NCBI GenBank assembly: GCA_021162745.1
Contig: JAGGYC010000055.1
Coordinates: 1-41,341 of the forward strand
Reading direction: 5' to 3'
Origin: Desulfuromonas sp.
GTDB lineage: Bacteria > Desulfobacterota > Desulfuromonadia > Desulfuromonadales > Desulfuromonadaceae
Length of the DNA stretch: 41,341 bases
In this document: positions 9,450 through 17,580 of the stretch, piece after piece
Position numbering within the stretch: the first letter of the stretch is position 1
Layout: every line of letters begins with the position of its first letter
Position numbers and translations under genes: made by a program
The notes under the pieces: model-generated
Seen by the model: only the letters and a program-made list of their open reading frames with translations
Told to the model about the DNA's origin: nothing
Database searches by the model: none

Positions 9450-9479
9450 GTTGCCGGTCTGCACGCGCAGACCGGCAAC
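9450..9479 (+). terminator. Strong hairpin terminator or attenuator between the first two cytochrome genes
   Basis: A perfect 12-bp stem (9450-9461 with 9468-9479) and a 6-nt loop, followed by ACATTTTTTATT. It has the form of a rho-independent terminator and lies 10 bp after the 12-haem gene. Because the next gene begins only 45 bp later with no obvious new promoter, it may be a partial terminator that sets expression ratios. Confidence 0.8.
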
Positions 9480-9524
9480 ACATTTTTTATTCGACGTTTT
9501 GCTTTCTAACGGTTGATTCTCATC

Positions 9525-10814
9525 ATGCGCATTATCACACGTCAATGGCCGCTCCGTGCCGGCCTGTTTCTTTTGCTGCTGATCTGTAGCTGTGGCCTGA
9601 GCTGGGGAGAAGTTACACCTGTTCCCCTCGACGATGCAGACTGTATCAAATGCCACCGCCAGCCCTCGCTACAAATACGCGAACATGGTGGTGCTCACAA
9701 TACAGAGCTGGGCTGCCTGGGCTGCCACGAGGCACACCCCCCGGCAGGTGAAGCGGTTATTCCCGAATGTGAGCAATGTCATCCGGCGGATGAAAATACC
9801 CACTTTGCTTTGTCCGGTTGCCAGGATTGCCACAGTCCCCATGCCCCGGTTATTCCTGATTTCAGTGAACTCAGTGACGCCAAGCGGGCATGCCTGAGCT
9901 GCCACGACTCGATTGCCACGGCCATGGAACAAAAACCGAGTCTGCACGCAGAACAGGATTGCAGCGAGTGTCACCAGCAACACGGCACCGAGCCCGGCCA
10001 GTTCCTGAACTGTCTTGAGTGTCACGAAGCTCACAGCCCTGACATGGTCTATGCCGACTGCCTGGGTTGTCATAATCCCCACCAGCCAACGGTCTATCAG
10101 TGGTCTGACGAAACACCGTCAAAAAAGTGTGGCGCCTGTCATACCGATCAAGTAGACGAACTGGCCAATGAGGGCAGTGCTCACGCCAGCGAGATCCATT
10201 GCAGCGAATGCCACAGCCAGCATCCACCTGCGGAATCCGGCGTCATCCCGACCTGCGCCGACTGCCACGACCCATCGGAGCATGAGCATTACAAAGTGGA
10301 AAACTGCACGGCCTGTCACCGGCCTCACGCACCGTTGAACATCAACATGGACGCTGTTTCGCCAATCAAACCGGTCTGCACGTCATGCCATGAAGAACCA
10401 GCAAAAGAGATGCAGCACACACCCAGCGCCCATGCCGAGATGGACTGCAATGAATGTCACCAGCAACATGGTGAAGCTCTGTCCTGCCTCGACTGCCACG
10501 ATGGCCACGGTGATGCAATGAGCTACAACGACTGTCTGCGCTGTCATCAGCCCCACAGCCCGACGCGCCTGCAATTTGCTAAATCAGGCGTTCCGACACC
10601 CCTGTGCGGCAGTTGCCACGATGGTCAGTTTGAACAGTTATCCACCAACACCAGTCGACATGCCAAACTACAGTGTGTCTTCTGTCATCGACGGACTCAC
10701 AAGGTAACCCTGAGCTGCGACAACTGCCATGGCGAACCTCACGATTCAAGTATCCACCAACATTTTGATGATTGCGGCAAGTGTCACAAGGGACCGCATA
10801 ATCTGAGAAATTAA
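9525..10814 (+). CDS. Periplasmic 20-haem c-type cytochrome made of repeated 8-haem modules
   Basis: A 429-residue exported protein with a hydrophobic signal sequence (roughly residues 10-28) and 20 CxxCH motifs. Haem-to-haem gaps in the first module are 19-13-12-19-18-12-11-18. They recur as 19-13-12-19-18-8-11-19 in the second, and a four-haem tail (18-9-14) matches the tails of the 12-haem proteins on each side. The protein is therefore 8+8+4 haems where the neighbours are 8+4. It could act as an elongated periplasmic wire. I use the ATG at 9525; a TTG four codons earlier (9513) is possible, and neither has a strong ribosome site. It lies just after the hairpin at 9450-9479 and 25 bp before the next cytochrome gene. 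Confidence 0.92.
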   Translation: MRIITRQWPLRAGLFLLLLICSCGLSWGEVTPVPLDDADCIKCHRQPSLQIREHGGAHNTELGCLGCHEAHPPAGEAVIPECEQCHPADENTHFALSGCQDCHSPHAPVIPDFSELSDAKRACLSCHDSIATAMEQKPSLHAEQDCSECHQQHGTEPGQFLNCLECHEAHSPDMVYADCLGCHNPHQPTVYQWSDETPSKKCGACHTDQVDELANEGSAHASEIHCSECHSQHPPAESGVIPTCADCHDPSEHEHYKVENCTACHRPHAPLNINMDAVSPIKPVCTSCHEEPAKEMQHTPSAHAEMDCNECHQQHGEALSCLDCHDGHGDAMSYNDCLRCHQPHSPTRLQFAKSGVPTPLCGSCHDGQFEQLSTNTSRHAKLQCVFCHRRTHKVTLSCDNCHGEPHDSSIHQHFDDCGKCHKGPHNLRN

Positions 10815-10839
10815 GCCAAAGCAACCGGCGAGGCATGTT

Positions 10840-11676
10840 ATGAAACAACGGCAACAACGATCAACCCCATTGACACTTCTCTGCTCCATGATCTTGATCA
10901 TCGGCCTGGTCACCAGCGTCAGCGCAGAAGAAGCAGATGTTTTTTCTCAACCCGTTAAGCCACTGACAACACTCGAGTGCGCTCAATGTCACGAACAGGT
11001 ATTTGTCGACCTGCGTGACAGCGGCGGCGCTCACCGCATGGTGTGTCGTGATTGCCATGAAACGTTCCACAATGCCAAGCGGAATTTAACGTGGGATCAG
11101 CGCGTTCCAGCCTGTGTTGACTGCCATGAAACTCCGCACGGTGAAGAAGCGGACATGGTCAAGTGTCTGGATTGCCACAGCAATGCTCATGCACCCGTCG
11201 CCAGTCTCGATATCGATCAGCTGGAACCATTATGCGCCCGTTGTCATGAACAACCGGCAGCTGAAATGACCAATCCCAGCGCCCACGCCGATCTCAGCTG
11301 TAACGACTGTCACCAGGAGCAGCACGGTTATCTGCCCAAATGTATCGAATGCCACGAGGAACCCCACTCCCCGTTCATAAACAGTAGCGGCTGCATGCAG
11401 TGCCACCCGGTACATAACGTCAGTGAAATGCTCTATGGCGGGCAGATCAAAAACAGTGACTGTGCCGGCTGCCACGACGGACCCGGTGCGGAGCTGCAAC
11501 AGGGTCACCTGGCTCACTCGCTGCTGAACTGTATATTTTGTCATGCCGATGAACACGGCAACACTCCCGACTGTCAGACCTGCCACGACACCCCTCACAG
11601 TCAAGAGATGCTCAAAGAATTCGCCGGCTGCAACGACTGCCATGGTGGCCCTCACAATCTGCTCCCCGGAGCATAA
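10840..11676 (+). CDS. Periplasmic 12-haem c-type cytochrome (second paralogue)
   Basis: A 278-residue protein with a signal peptide (cleavage near VSA-EEA, residue 30) and 12 CxxCH motifs. Haem gaps are 17-18-12-18-17-9-12-18-18-9-14. The last four haems (CAGCH, CIFCH, CQTCH, CNDCH, then GGPHNL) closely parallel the C-terminus of the 20-haem protein (GPHNL), showing shared ancestry; the N-terminal part has diverged. The ATG at 10840 has a GAGG ribosome site 6 nt upstream. The gene is 25 bp after the 20-haem gene and 40 bp before the Sel1 gene, so probably one operon. Likely a soluble periplasmic electron carrier; partner specificity cannot be deduced. Confidence 0.92.
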   Translation: MKQRQQRSTPLTLLCSMILIIGLVTSVSAEEADVFSQPVKPLTTLECAQCHEQVFVDLRDSGGAHRMVCRDCHETFHNAKRNLTWDQRVPACVDCHETPHGEEADMVKCLDCHSNAHAPVASLDIDQLEPLCARCHEQPAAEMTNPSAHADLSCNDCHQEQHGYLPKCIECHEEPHSPFINSSGCMQCHPVHNVSEMLYGGQIKNSDCAGCHDGPGAELQQGHLAHSLLNCIFCHADEHGNTPDCQTCHDTPHSQEMLKEFAGCNDCHGGPHNLLPGA

Positions 11677-11716
11677 ATAGGGCCTTGCAAGCCATGCAAG
11701 ATAGGGGATAAATCGA

Positions 11717-12796
11717 ATGAGTTCGCGTAAGAAATTAATTCTGAACATACTCTTGTTCGTCAGCTGCATTGCCTTGGCCGGTGGTGCCGTACTGTATAAT
11801 TACGGCTATAAACTGTGCTGGAAATGTTCAACACATGACTATTACAAACGCGGTAAAGAATTTGTCAGTCACGGCGATGATGAGCTGCGTAAGACCGGCG
11901 TCGATTTCCTGCGTCACGCGGCAGATCATGAAGACACTGCCGCACAACTGCTTCTGGCAGAAGGCTATCAGCCCACCCTGCCCGACGGTTATGTCAGCCA
12001 AACAGCTACAGCACGCAACGCCCTGAGCACGCTTCTACCCAAAAATCCGGTAGCGGCTAAACGACTGTTCAACACCGCCTACAATCGTCTTTACAGCGAC
12101 AAAACCATTACAGCAGAACAACTGTACAATATGGCGATTCTGGTGGAAAACGGCATCATCAACCGGGATGATGCTCAACAACTACTCATCGACGCTGCTG
12201 AGGCAGGCAACTATATCGCCATGAGCCGGTTGGGACGTATCCTCCATCGCCAAGCCAACTACGAACAGGCAAAAAAATGGTTACGCCTGGTCGCTGAAGC
12301 AGGTAAGGATGCCCAACCAGCCCTTATCCTCGGTGATTATTTCTTCTATGGCAAAAGCGAAGCGATCAATTACGAAAAAGCGATCCATTGGTACCGCATC
12401 GCCTTAAAAACACAAAAGACACTGACGGCACGCGCCAGTGAAAAGCAACGTCTCGCTGCTGAGGACGCCCCCATGGCACGGATAGAGATGGCCATGCGTC
12501 AGCTACAGAAGAACCGCATGCAAGCACCGATGACATTGCGCTACCATATTGGCGGCAATGCCAGGCGTTATCTCGTTCACACCGAGGATCACCCAGAGGG
12601 AACCATCGGTACCGTCAGTCAGGAAAATGACCTCATTGTTGCCGAGATTGATCCATCCATCACCTTGGCCCTGTCGATCCCGGTCGCGAAAAAAACGTTT
12701 TCATCCATGAATGAAGGGATGGAGTGGGTTCTCCAGTCCTACGCCCGCAGCCGCTACGGCAGCTATACCAAATTTCATTTTGAATTGATCCGCTAA
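11717..12796 (+). CDS. Membrane-anchored Sel1/TPR-repeat protein in the cytochrome cluster
   Basis: A 359-residue protein with one N-terminal membrane helix (about residues 7-28) and the rest presumably periplasmic. A CWKC pair just after the helix lacks the following His, so it is not a haem site. Helical repeats of Sel1 type are visible near residues 155-235 (AAEAGNYIAMSRLGRI, then AEAGKDAQPALILGDY). The C-terminal 90 residues look like a separate mixed alpha/beta domain (YHIGGNARRY onward). Sel1 repeats usually mediate protein-protein contacts. Its place between cytochrome genes suggests an assembly or scaffold role for the electron-transfer complex, which is inference from position only. 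The AGGGGA ribosome site is well placed. A strong hairpin follows the gene. Confidence 0.8.
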   Translation: MSSRKKLILNILLFVSCIALAGGAVLYNYGYKLCWKCSTHDYYKRGKEFVSHGDDELRKTGVDFLRHAADHEDTAAQLLLAEGYQPTLPDGYVSQTATARNALSTLLPKNPVAAKRLFNTAYNRLYSDKTITAEQLYNMAILVENGIINRDDAQQLLIDAAEAGNYIAMSRLGRILHRQANYEQAKKWLRLVAEAGKDAQPALILGDYFFYGKSEAINYEKAIHWYRIALKTQKTLTARASEKQRLAAEDAPMARIEMAMRQLQKNRMQAPMTLRYHIGGNARRYLVHTEDHPEGTIGTVSQENDLIVAEIDPSITLALSIPVAKKTFSSMNEGMEWVLQSYARSRYGSYTKFHFELIR

Positions 12797-12816
12797 CACC
12801 AAAGATCACTCATCGC

Positions 12817-12856
12817 CGCTGGTGGAGCCGTACGAACATGGTCGGCTCCACCAGCG
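12817..12856 (+). terminator. 14-bp perfect hairpin after the Sel1 gene
   Basis: Arms 12817-12830 and 12843-12856 pair perfectly over 14 bp around a 12-nt loop, 20 bp after the Sel1 stop. No T run follows on the plus strand, so it may be an mRNA-stabilising 3' structure or processing site rather than a classical terminator. It separates the soluble-cytochrome genes from the barrel and conduit genes. Confidence 0.6.
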
Positions 12857-13088
12857 TATCTGCCCCCAGCCCGAACATCCCCTTTCGCCCTTGCACCACT
12901 CCTTTGCTTTCCACATTTCATATCCACGCATTCAGCTTTTTGCCTCTCTGCGCTTTGCAGGACCACAAACACTGGACAGTTCCATTTTCTTGGTTAGATT
13001 TGTTAAAAAGCGTCCGCTAAGGAAATAAGGACAACTCCACATCAGCCCCATATCAAACGAATCTCTGCACTGAAGAAAGGGAGGCAGA

Positions 13089-14303
13089 ATGAAGGGTTGG
13101 CACAAGCTGTTTCTCGGCATCGCTATCCTATCCACAGTGGCTCTGCCGCTGCATAGCGCGCTGGGAGCAACAACCTCAGGACGATCAAGCACTGAGTTCG
13201 AATGGTACGATACCGCAGATGGCGATACCGCCGTCCCCTTCTATCAATACCTGCTGCTCAATGTTCACGACATTGACAGCGATGGGATGACCTTTCGCGG
13301 CTATGGACGACTGGCCGACGACTTAGCCGATGAGATGGATGTCGACAGTCGCATCTACTACGCCTACATTGAGAAAAAAGAGTTACTCAAGAATCTGGAT
13401 CTGCGCTTTGGTCGTCAGTTTATTTCCACCACCGCCGGAGCCTCGATCATGGATGGCCTGTACCTCGAATACGGTGGGCAGGACGATTTCAATATCACCC
13501 TGTTTGGTGGTGGCGATGTCGCCTACTACGAGGGCTACAATGCCAAGGATCTGATCGCCGGCATTGAGATCAGCCGCTCATTTTTTAACGACTTGAACCT
13601 CGGCCTGTCCTATCTGCAAAAGTGGGATCATAGCGAACTGGCCAATGAACTGTTTGGCCTCGATCTCGACTACGATTTCAACGAGAGACTGCATATCTAC
13701 AGCGAGACGCAGTTCAACTATCTGGCCAACACCATCAGTTATTTTCTGGTCGGCAGCCAATACCACCGTAGCGAGAACTGGTCACTACGCGCCGAGTACC
13801 TCTATTCCCTGCCGGTATTCTCCTCCACCTCCATCTATTCGGTATTCGCCGTCGATGAGTATCAGGAACTGTTCGTCGAATATGAGCAGCGCATTGCTCT
13901 GGGTCTACGTGCGTTTATCAATTACGCCCGCGAGATGTACGTGTATGGCGCCGATGCCGACGTATTCGAAGCGGGTCTGGAAAAGATCCGTACCGGCCGG
14001 TTTTCCGGTTATGTGATCGGCACCTGGCGTGACGATCCCGATGGTCAGGACTTGGCCGGAGTCAAACTGTATGGTGCTACCACCATCAACCATAAATTTC
14101 AAGCCGGAGCCGGTATCCACCTCGACGTGCTGGAGCGCTATCTCGACGAGGATGAGGATGATACCACCAGCTCACGGATATGGGTCGACGGTATGATCAC
14201 CTTTAATCGCAAGGTCAACGTGCAAGCCAAGGTGGAACGGATTGAAAGCGATCGGTGGGACGATTACTACCGTGGCCGAGTCCGTCTGAATGTCCGTTTC
14301 TAA
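13089..14303 (+). CDS. Outer-membrane beta-barrel protein of a porin-cytochrome conduit
   Basis: A 404-residue exported protein with a signal peptide (cleavage near ALGA-TTS, about residue 26). The mature chain is rich in alternating aromatic/polar beta strands, with many Tyr, Asp and Trp residues and no long hydrophobic helix. It ends in a C-terminal Phe (RVRLNVRF), the usual signal for outer-membrane barrel insertion. It is followed 13 bp later by a decahaem cytochrome and then a 13-haem surface lipoprotein. This is the arrangement of porin-cytochrome conduits such as Mtr or Omb-Oma-Omc, in which the barrel holds a cytochrome across the outer membrane. By length it is smaller than MtrB (about 700) and closer to OmbB-class porins. 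GGAGG-type ribosome site. Assignment rests on features and context, not an alignment. Confidence 0.8.
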   Translation: MKGWHKLFLGIAILSTVALPLHSALGATTSGRSSTEFEWYDTADGDTAVPFYQYLLLNVHDIDSDGMTFRGYGRLADDLADEMDVDSRIYYAYIEKKELLKNLDLRFGRQFISTTAGASIMDGLYLEYGGQDDFNITLFGGGDVAYYEGYNAKDLIAGIEISRSFFNDLNLGLSYLQKWDHSELANELFGLDLDYDFNERLHIYSETQFNYLANTISYFLVGSQYHRSENWSLRAEYLYSLPVFSSTSIYSVFAVDEYQELFVEYEQRIALGLRAFINYAREMYVYGADADVFEAGLEKIRTGRFSGYVIGTWRDDPDGQDLAGVKLYGATTINHKFQAGAGIHLDVLERYLDEDEDDTTSSRIWVDGMITFNRKVNVQAKVERIESDRWDDYYRGRVRLNVRF

Positions 14304-14316
14304 AAAGGAGTCACAT

Positions 14317-15156
14317 ATGAAGCACAGTGTACAGAGACTATTGATCGTTCTGGCCATGCCTGCGATCGTGCTGGTGACATCCACAGTCTGGGCGACACCG
14401 TTCGATCATGATGACCACTTGAGCGTTCTGGAAGGGGAGTCCTGTCTCACCTGTCACGTTGAAGACGGTAAAAGCATCAGCCCTGACCAGGCAATGTGCC
14501 TGCAATGCCACGAAGCAGAGATGCTGGCTGAGGTCACCTATCCGGGACTGAAAACTCACGGCGCCAGCTGGGCGCTGAGTCACCGCGCGATCGCCAAAAA
14601 TCAAACCATCGACTGCGCCAGCTGCCACCAACAGAGTGATTGTCTGGAATGTCACAGCGCCGGCCTCGGCGACGAGATGGGCCAGTTCAGCAACAACATG
14701 AGCAATGTTCACCGCAGCGACTTCCATGTCAGTCACCCCATTGCCGCCCGCACCAATCCACAATTGTGCAGCAGCTGTCACGAAGCGGGCTACTGTTCGG
14801 ACTGCCACAACGACTTTCGCCGCAGCTCGCTGGCCGGAGCGTCACATCAACGTAGTTTCAGCAGTCTGACCGTTGGTCCTAATGGCCCGGCCCATGAAAA
14901 TTTCAGCGAAGCACAATGCCAGCTCTGCCATATCGGTTCGATTTTACCCAGCCATGAATGGACAACAGCTCACGCCCGCGAAGCACGCAAGAATCTGGTC
15001 ACCTGTCAGACCTGTCACCCCGACGGTGATGTCTGCATCAAGTGTCACAGTGCCCGCACAGGCTTAGGCGTTAATCCCCACCCCAGAGACTGGGATAATA
15101 TCAAGGGGAGAATGCTACGGGCCAGCAATGGTCGCAGCTGTCGCAAGTGTCACTAA
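14317..15156 (+). CDS. Periplasmic 10-haem c-type cytochrome (candidate barrel-inserted partner)
   Basis: A 279-residue protein with a signal peptide (cleavage near VWA-TPF, about residue 26) and ten CxxCH motifs. Two are closely spaced pairs: CASCH-QQSD-CLECH and CSSCH-EAGY-CSDCH, with only four residues between motifs. The haem count and its place after the barrel gene suggest the role of MtrA or OmaB, the periplasmic cytochrome that sits inside the barrel. Its haem spacing differs from the 12- and 20-haem proteins upstream, so it is a separate lineage. The ATG at 14317 has AAGGAG 7 nt upstream; an earlier in-frame ATG overlapping the barrel gene is unlikely. Next gene 23 bp downstream. Confidence 0.9.
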   Translation: MKHSVQRLLIVLAMPAIVLVTSTVWATPFDHDDHLSVLEGESCLTCHVEDGKSISPDQAMCLQCHEAEMLAEVTYPGLKTHGASWALSHRAIAKNQTIDCASCHQQSDCLECHSAGLGDEMGQFSNNMSNVHRSDFHVSHPIAARTNPQLCSSCHEAGYCSDCHNDFRRSSLAGASHQRSFSSLTVGPNGPAHENFSEAQCQLCHIGSILPSHEWTTAHAREARKNLVTCQTCHPDGDVCIKCHSARTGLGVNPHPRDWDNIKGRMLRASNGRSCRKCH

Positions 15157-15179
15157 CAACGCCACCACAGGAGGACGAA

Positions 15180-17501
15180 ATGAAGATTAAACAATGGCTC
15201 TCACTGTTCGCAGTGATCAGCAGCATGCTGTTTGCAGCCTGTGGCAGCAATTCCGGATCCGGCGGTGATCAGACAGCAAGCCTCGCCGATGATCTCGGCA
15301 ATGATAATTCAGGTATCGCTTTGGTCGGCACCGCCGTCTGCATCGGTTGCCACGAAGACTTCAGTTGGAGTGCACAAGAGGTGGCCGACTATTTGGCAGG
15401 CAAGCACGTAGTCCACAGCAGCCACATCAGCCAGGCCGATGCCGCTGACGACTGCCTCGATTGTCATGATCCCATCGGCGACAGTGCCGAGCTTGAAACT
15501 CTGATCGATCCAGCCAATGTCCCTGCTGAAGGCCTAGCCGCCGTCGGTTGTGAAAACTGCCACGGTGCAGGCGGTGACCACTACGGTGTCGGGCCGATGC
15601 CGGTGGCCACACCTGATTACACCGTCTGTGCCACCTGTCACGATGAACTGCCGGACAGCCATCTGAGCTATCACCCTGAAGCCAACTTCATCGCCACAAA
15701 GTTTGTCGCCTCGCGTCACTTTACCACCACGGTGATCACTGAGGCGATCTGCTCCAAGTGTCATAGCGACGAAGGGGCTAAACAGTATAAAGATGTCACC
15801 AGCCGCGAACAATTGCTGGCAATAGTGCTCCCCGTTGCCACGGATGATCCCATCCAGTGCCGCACCTGCCATAACCCACACCATGCCGGTGGACTGCTGC
15901 TGGAGTCAGTGGAGAGTGGCGGCGAGCTGGTGGAAAGCGCGGAATATGCCACTTGCGTCAGCTGCCACATGGCAGCGGATGCCACGATGGCTGATGACGG
16001 CATGGGCGGCACCGACTGGGATAACACCGAGCTGATCTACCATCAGGATGTCTACTATCGTATCATCACCGACAGCCACTCCGATGATCCGGCAACAACG
16101 GACATCATCGAAGGCTATGTCATCAATCCGAAGAGTGATCGCGCCTGCCGAGACTGTCACGATGTCCATAGTGTGGTCGAAATCCGTGCCGATGATGACT
16201 CGGCCAGCTTCTCTAATACGATTCACGACCAGTGGTCAATGTCCGGCCATGGCGGTTTTATCGGCACCATCAAGCTGGCCAAAGCAGAAGAGTATGATGA
16301 CATGGCTCTCAACCTCACCACCGAACAAAGCGTTGCCATTAAAGAGGCAGGTGTCACCTCAGCTGATGCCGATGCCTGGGTCCATTACGATTGGGATGCC
16401 CAAGATCGCCAGTCCTGCCAGGATTGCCATACGGCCACCGGAGCCAAAAATTATCTGAACGATCCGGCGGGCTATGACGCCGCCGACAACGATTTCTCCC
16501 ATCTCGTCGGCTGGTCTATCGCCGATGGCGTGGTCACCTCATCCGGCCAGAACGAACTGCTCTACTGCTGGGGCTGCCACAGCGACAACAGCGGCGGCCT
16601 GCGCAATCCCGGCGCTATCAGCCAGCCCTACACCGTCGATGGCGCTGCCGTCATTCTGCCCGACCAAGGCAACTCCAATGTCTGTATCAACTGCCACGGT
16701 GCTCGCGGCAATATGGACTCCTACCAGATCGGCGCCAGCGATGCGCCATTGAGCGGTGATCCAAGCGCTGACATGTCCGCATATCTGCCCGGTTTCGTCG
16801 GCAACACTGAAAACGTCACCGCACCCCACTATGCAGCGGCGGCCGCCACCCTGTTCCAGGCCCGAACCCGCATCGGTTACCAGTATGGTGGTCTGAGCTA
16901 CGCCGATCTGCCCTACTTCGCCCATGACGTCACCGCCCTCAACAGCGACGCTCCCGAAAGCGGCAGTGGTCCCTGTGTCGCTTGCCACATGGAAACCGCC
17001 ACAGGCCACAGCTTCGAGGTGGTGGGAAAAACCGGGGACGTCATCACCGGCCTGAATTCGACCGTCTGTATCAACTGTCATGACGGTGGACATGGTCCCG
17101 CCCTGGTGGTTGAGGACACTACCATCGACGGCACCCTGCATACCGCTGCCGCTGCGGCGGCCTTGCTGCAAGAGGAAGCGGAAGGCTTTCACGATGCCTT
17201 GGCGCTGCTGCAAGCGGAATTGCTAGTTAAAGAGCTGACCTTCACCGGCAGCTATCCCTACTTTGCCGGTGCAAGATGGATCGACGAAGGCACCTTTGGT
17301 GCCGCCCATAACTTCAACTACCTGCACCATGAGCCGGGAGCCTATGCCCACAACCGCATCTACGCCAAGCGATTGATTTTTGACTCCATTAACTGGCTGC
17401 AAGATGGTGTCCTTGACGGCACCATCGCCATCAATGCCGCTATGTACCCAGAAGCAACCGCCTGGTTAGGCGCTGATGCCGGAGTGGCTTCCCGTCCGTA
17501 A
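15180..17501 (+). CDS. Large 13-haem outer-membrane lipoprotein cytochrome
   Basis: A 773-residue protein with a lipoprotein signal (LFAAC, Cys at about residue 18) followed by a Gly/Ser-rich linker. Thirteen CxxCH motifs are spread over residues 55-640; the last 130 residues contain no haem and include helical, Ala-rich sequence and an aromatic/His-rich stretch (FNYLHHEPGAYAHNR). The low haem density (1 per 60 residues), lipidation and position after a barrel and a decahaem cytochrome suit a surface terminal reductase or adaptor in extracellular electron transfer. The ATG at 15180 has an AGGAGG ribosome site. It is the last gene of the cluster and is followed by a strong terminator. Named homologues (OmcB, Ext-type proteins) are possible but cannot be decided by eye. 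Confidence 0.9.
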   Translation: MKIKQWLSLFAVISSMLFAACGSNSGSGGDQTASLADDLGNDNSGIALVGTAVCIGCHEDFSWSAQEVADYLAGKHVVHSSHISQADAADDCLDCHDPIGDSAELETLIDPANVPAEGLAAVGCENCHGAGGDHYGVGPMPVATPDYTVCATCHDELPDSHLSYHPEANFIATKFVASRHFTTTVITEAICSKCHSDEGAKQYKDVTSREQLLAIVLPVATDDPIQCRTCHNPHHAGGLLLESVESGGELVESAEYATCVSCHMAADATMADDGMGGTDWDNTELIYHQDVYYRIITDSHSDDPATTDIIEGYVINPKSDRACRDCHDVHSVVEIRADDDSASFSNTIHDQWSMSGHGGFIGTIKLAKAEEYDDMALNLTTEQSVAIKEAGVTSADADAWVHYDWDAQDRQSCQDCHTATGAKNYLNDPAGYDAADNDFSHLVGWSIADGVVTSSGQNELLYCWGCHSDNSGGLRNPGAISQPYTVDGAAVILPDQGNSNVCINCHGARGNMDSYQIGASDAPLSGDPSADMSAYLPGFVGNTENVTAPHYAAAAATLFQARTRIGYQYGGLSYADLPYFAHDVTALNSDAPESGSGPCVACHMETATGHSFEVVGKTGDVITGLNSTVCINCHDGGHGPALVVEDTTIDGTLHTAAAAAALLQEEAEGFHDALALLQAELLVKELTFTGSYPYFAGARWIDEGTFGAAHNFNYLHHEPGAYAHNRIYAKRLIFDSINWLQDGVLDGTIAINAAMYPEATAWLGADAGVASRP

Positions 17502-17530
17502 TTCCCCAGTTCAAATACTCAAACAAAAAA

Positions 17531-17560
17531 AGCCCCGGCAACATTCTTTGCCGGGGCTTT
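17531..17560. terminator. Bidirectional terminator between cytochrome cluster and ettA
   Basis: A 10-bp perfect stem (17531-17540 with 17551-17560), flanked by an A run on the left and a T run on the right. It ends both the plus-strand cytochrome transcript and the convergent minus-strand ettA transcript. Confidence 0.92.
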
Positions 17561-17580
17561 TTTCATATAACTGAGCTGAC

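Noticed and set aside
11717-12796. Haem-binding site in the Sel1 protein (CWKC)
   Set aside because: The required His after the second Cys is missing (Ser instead).
12797-13088. Cyclic di-GMP (GEMM) riboswitch before the barrel gene
   Set aside because: Such riboswitches control cytochromes in relatives, so I looked for the core motifs, but none were found here or at 8257-8659.
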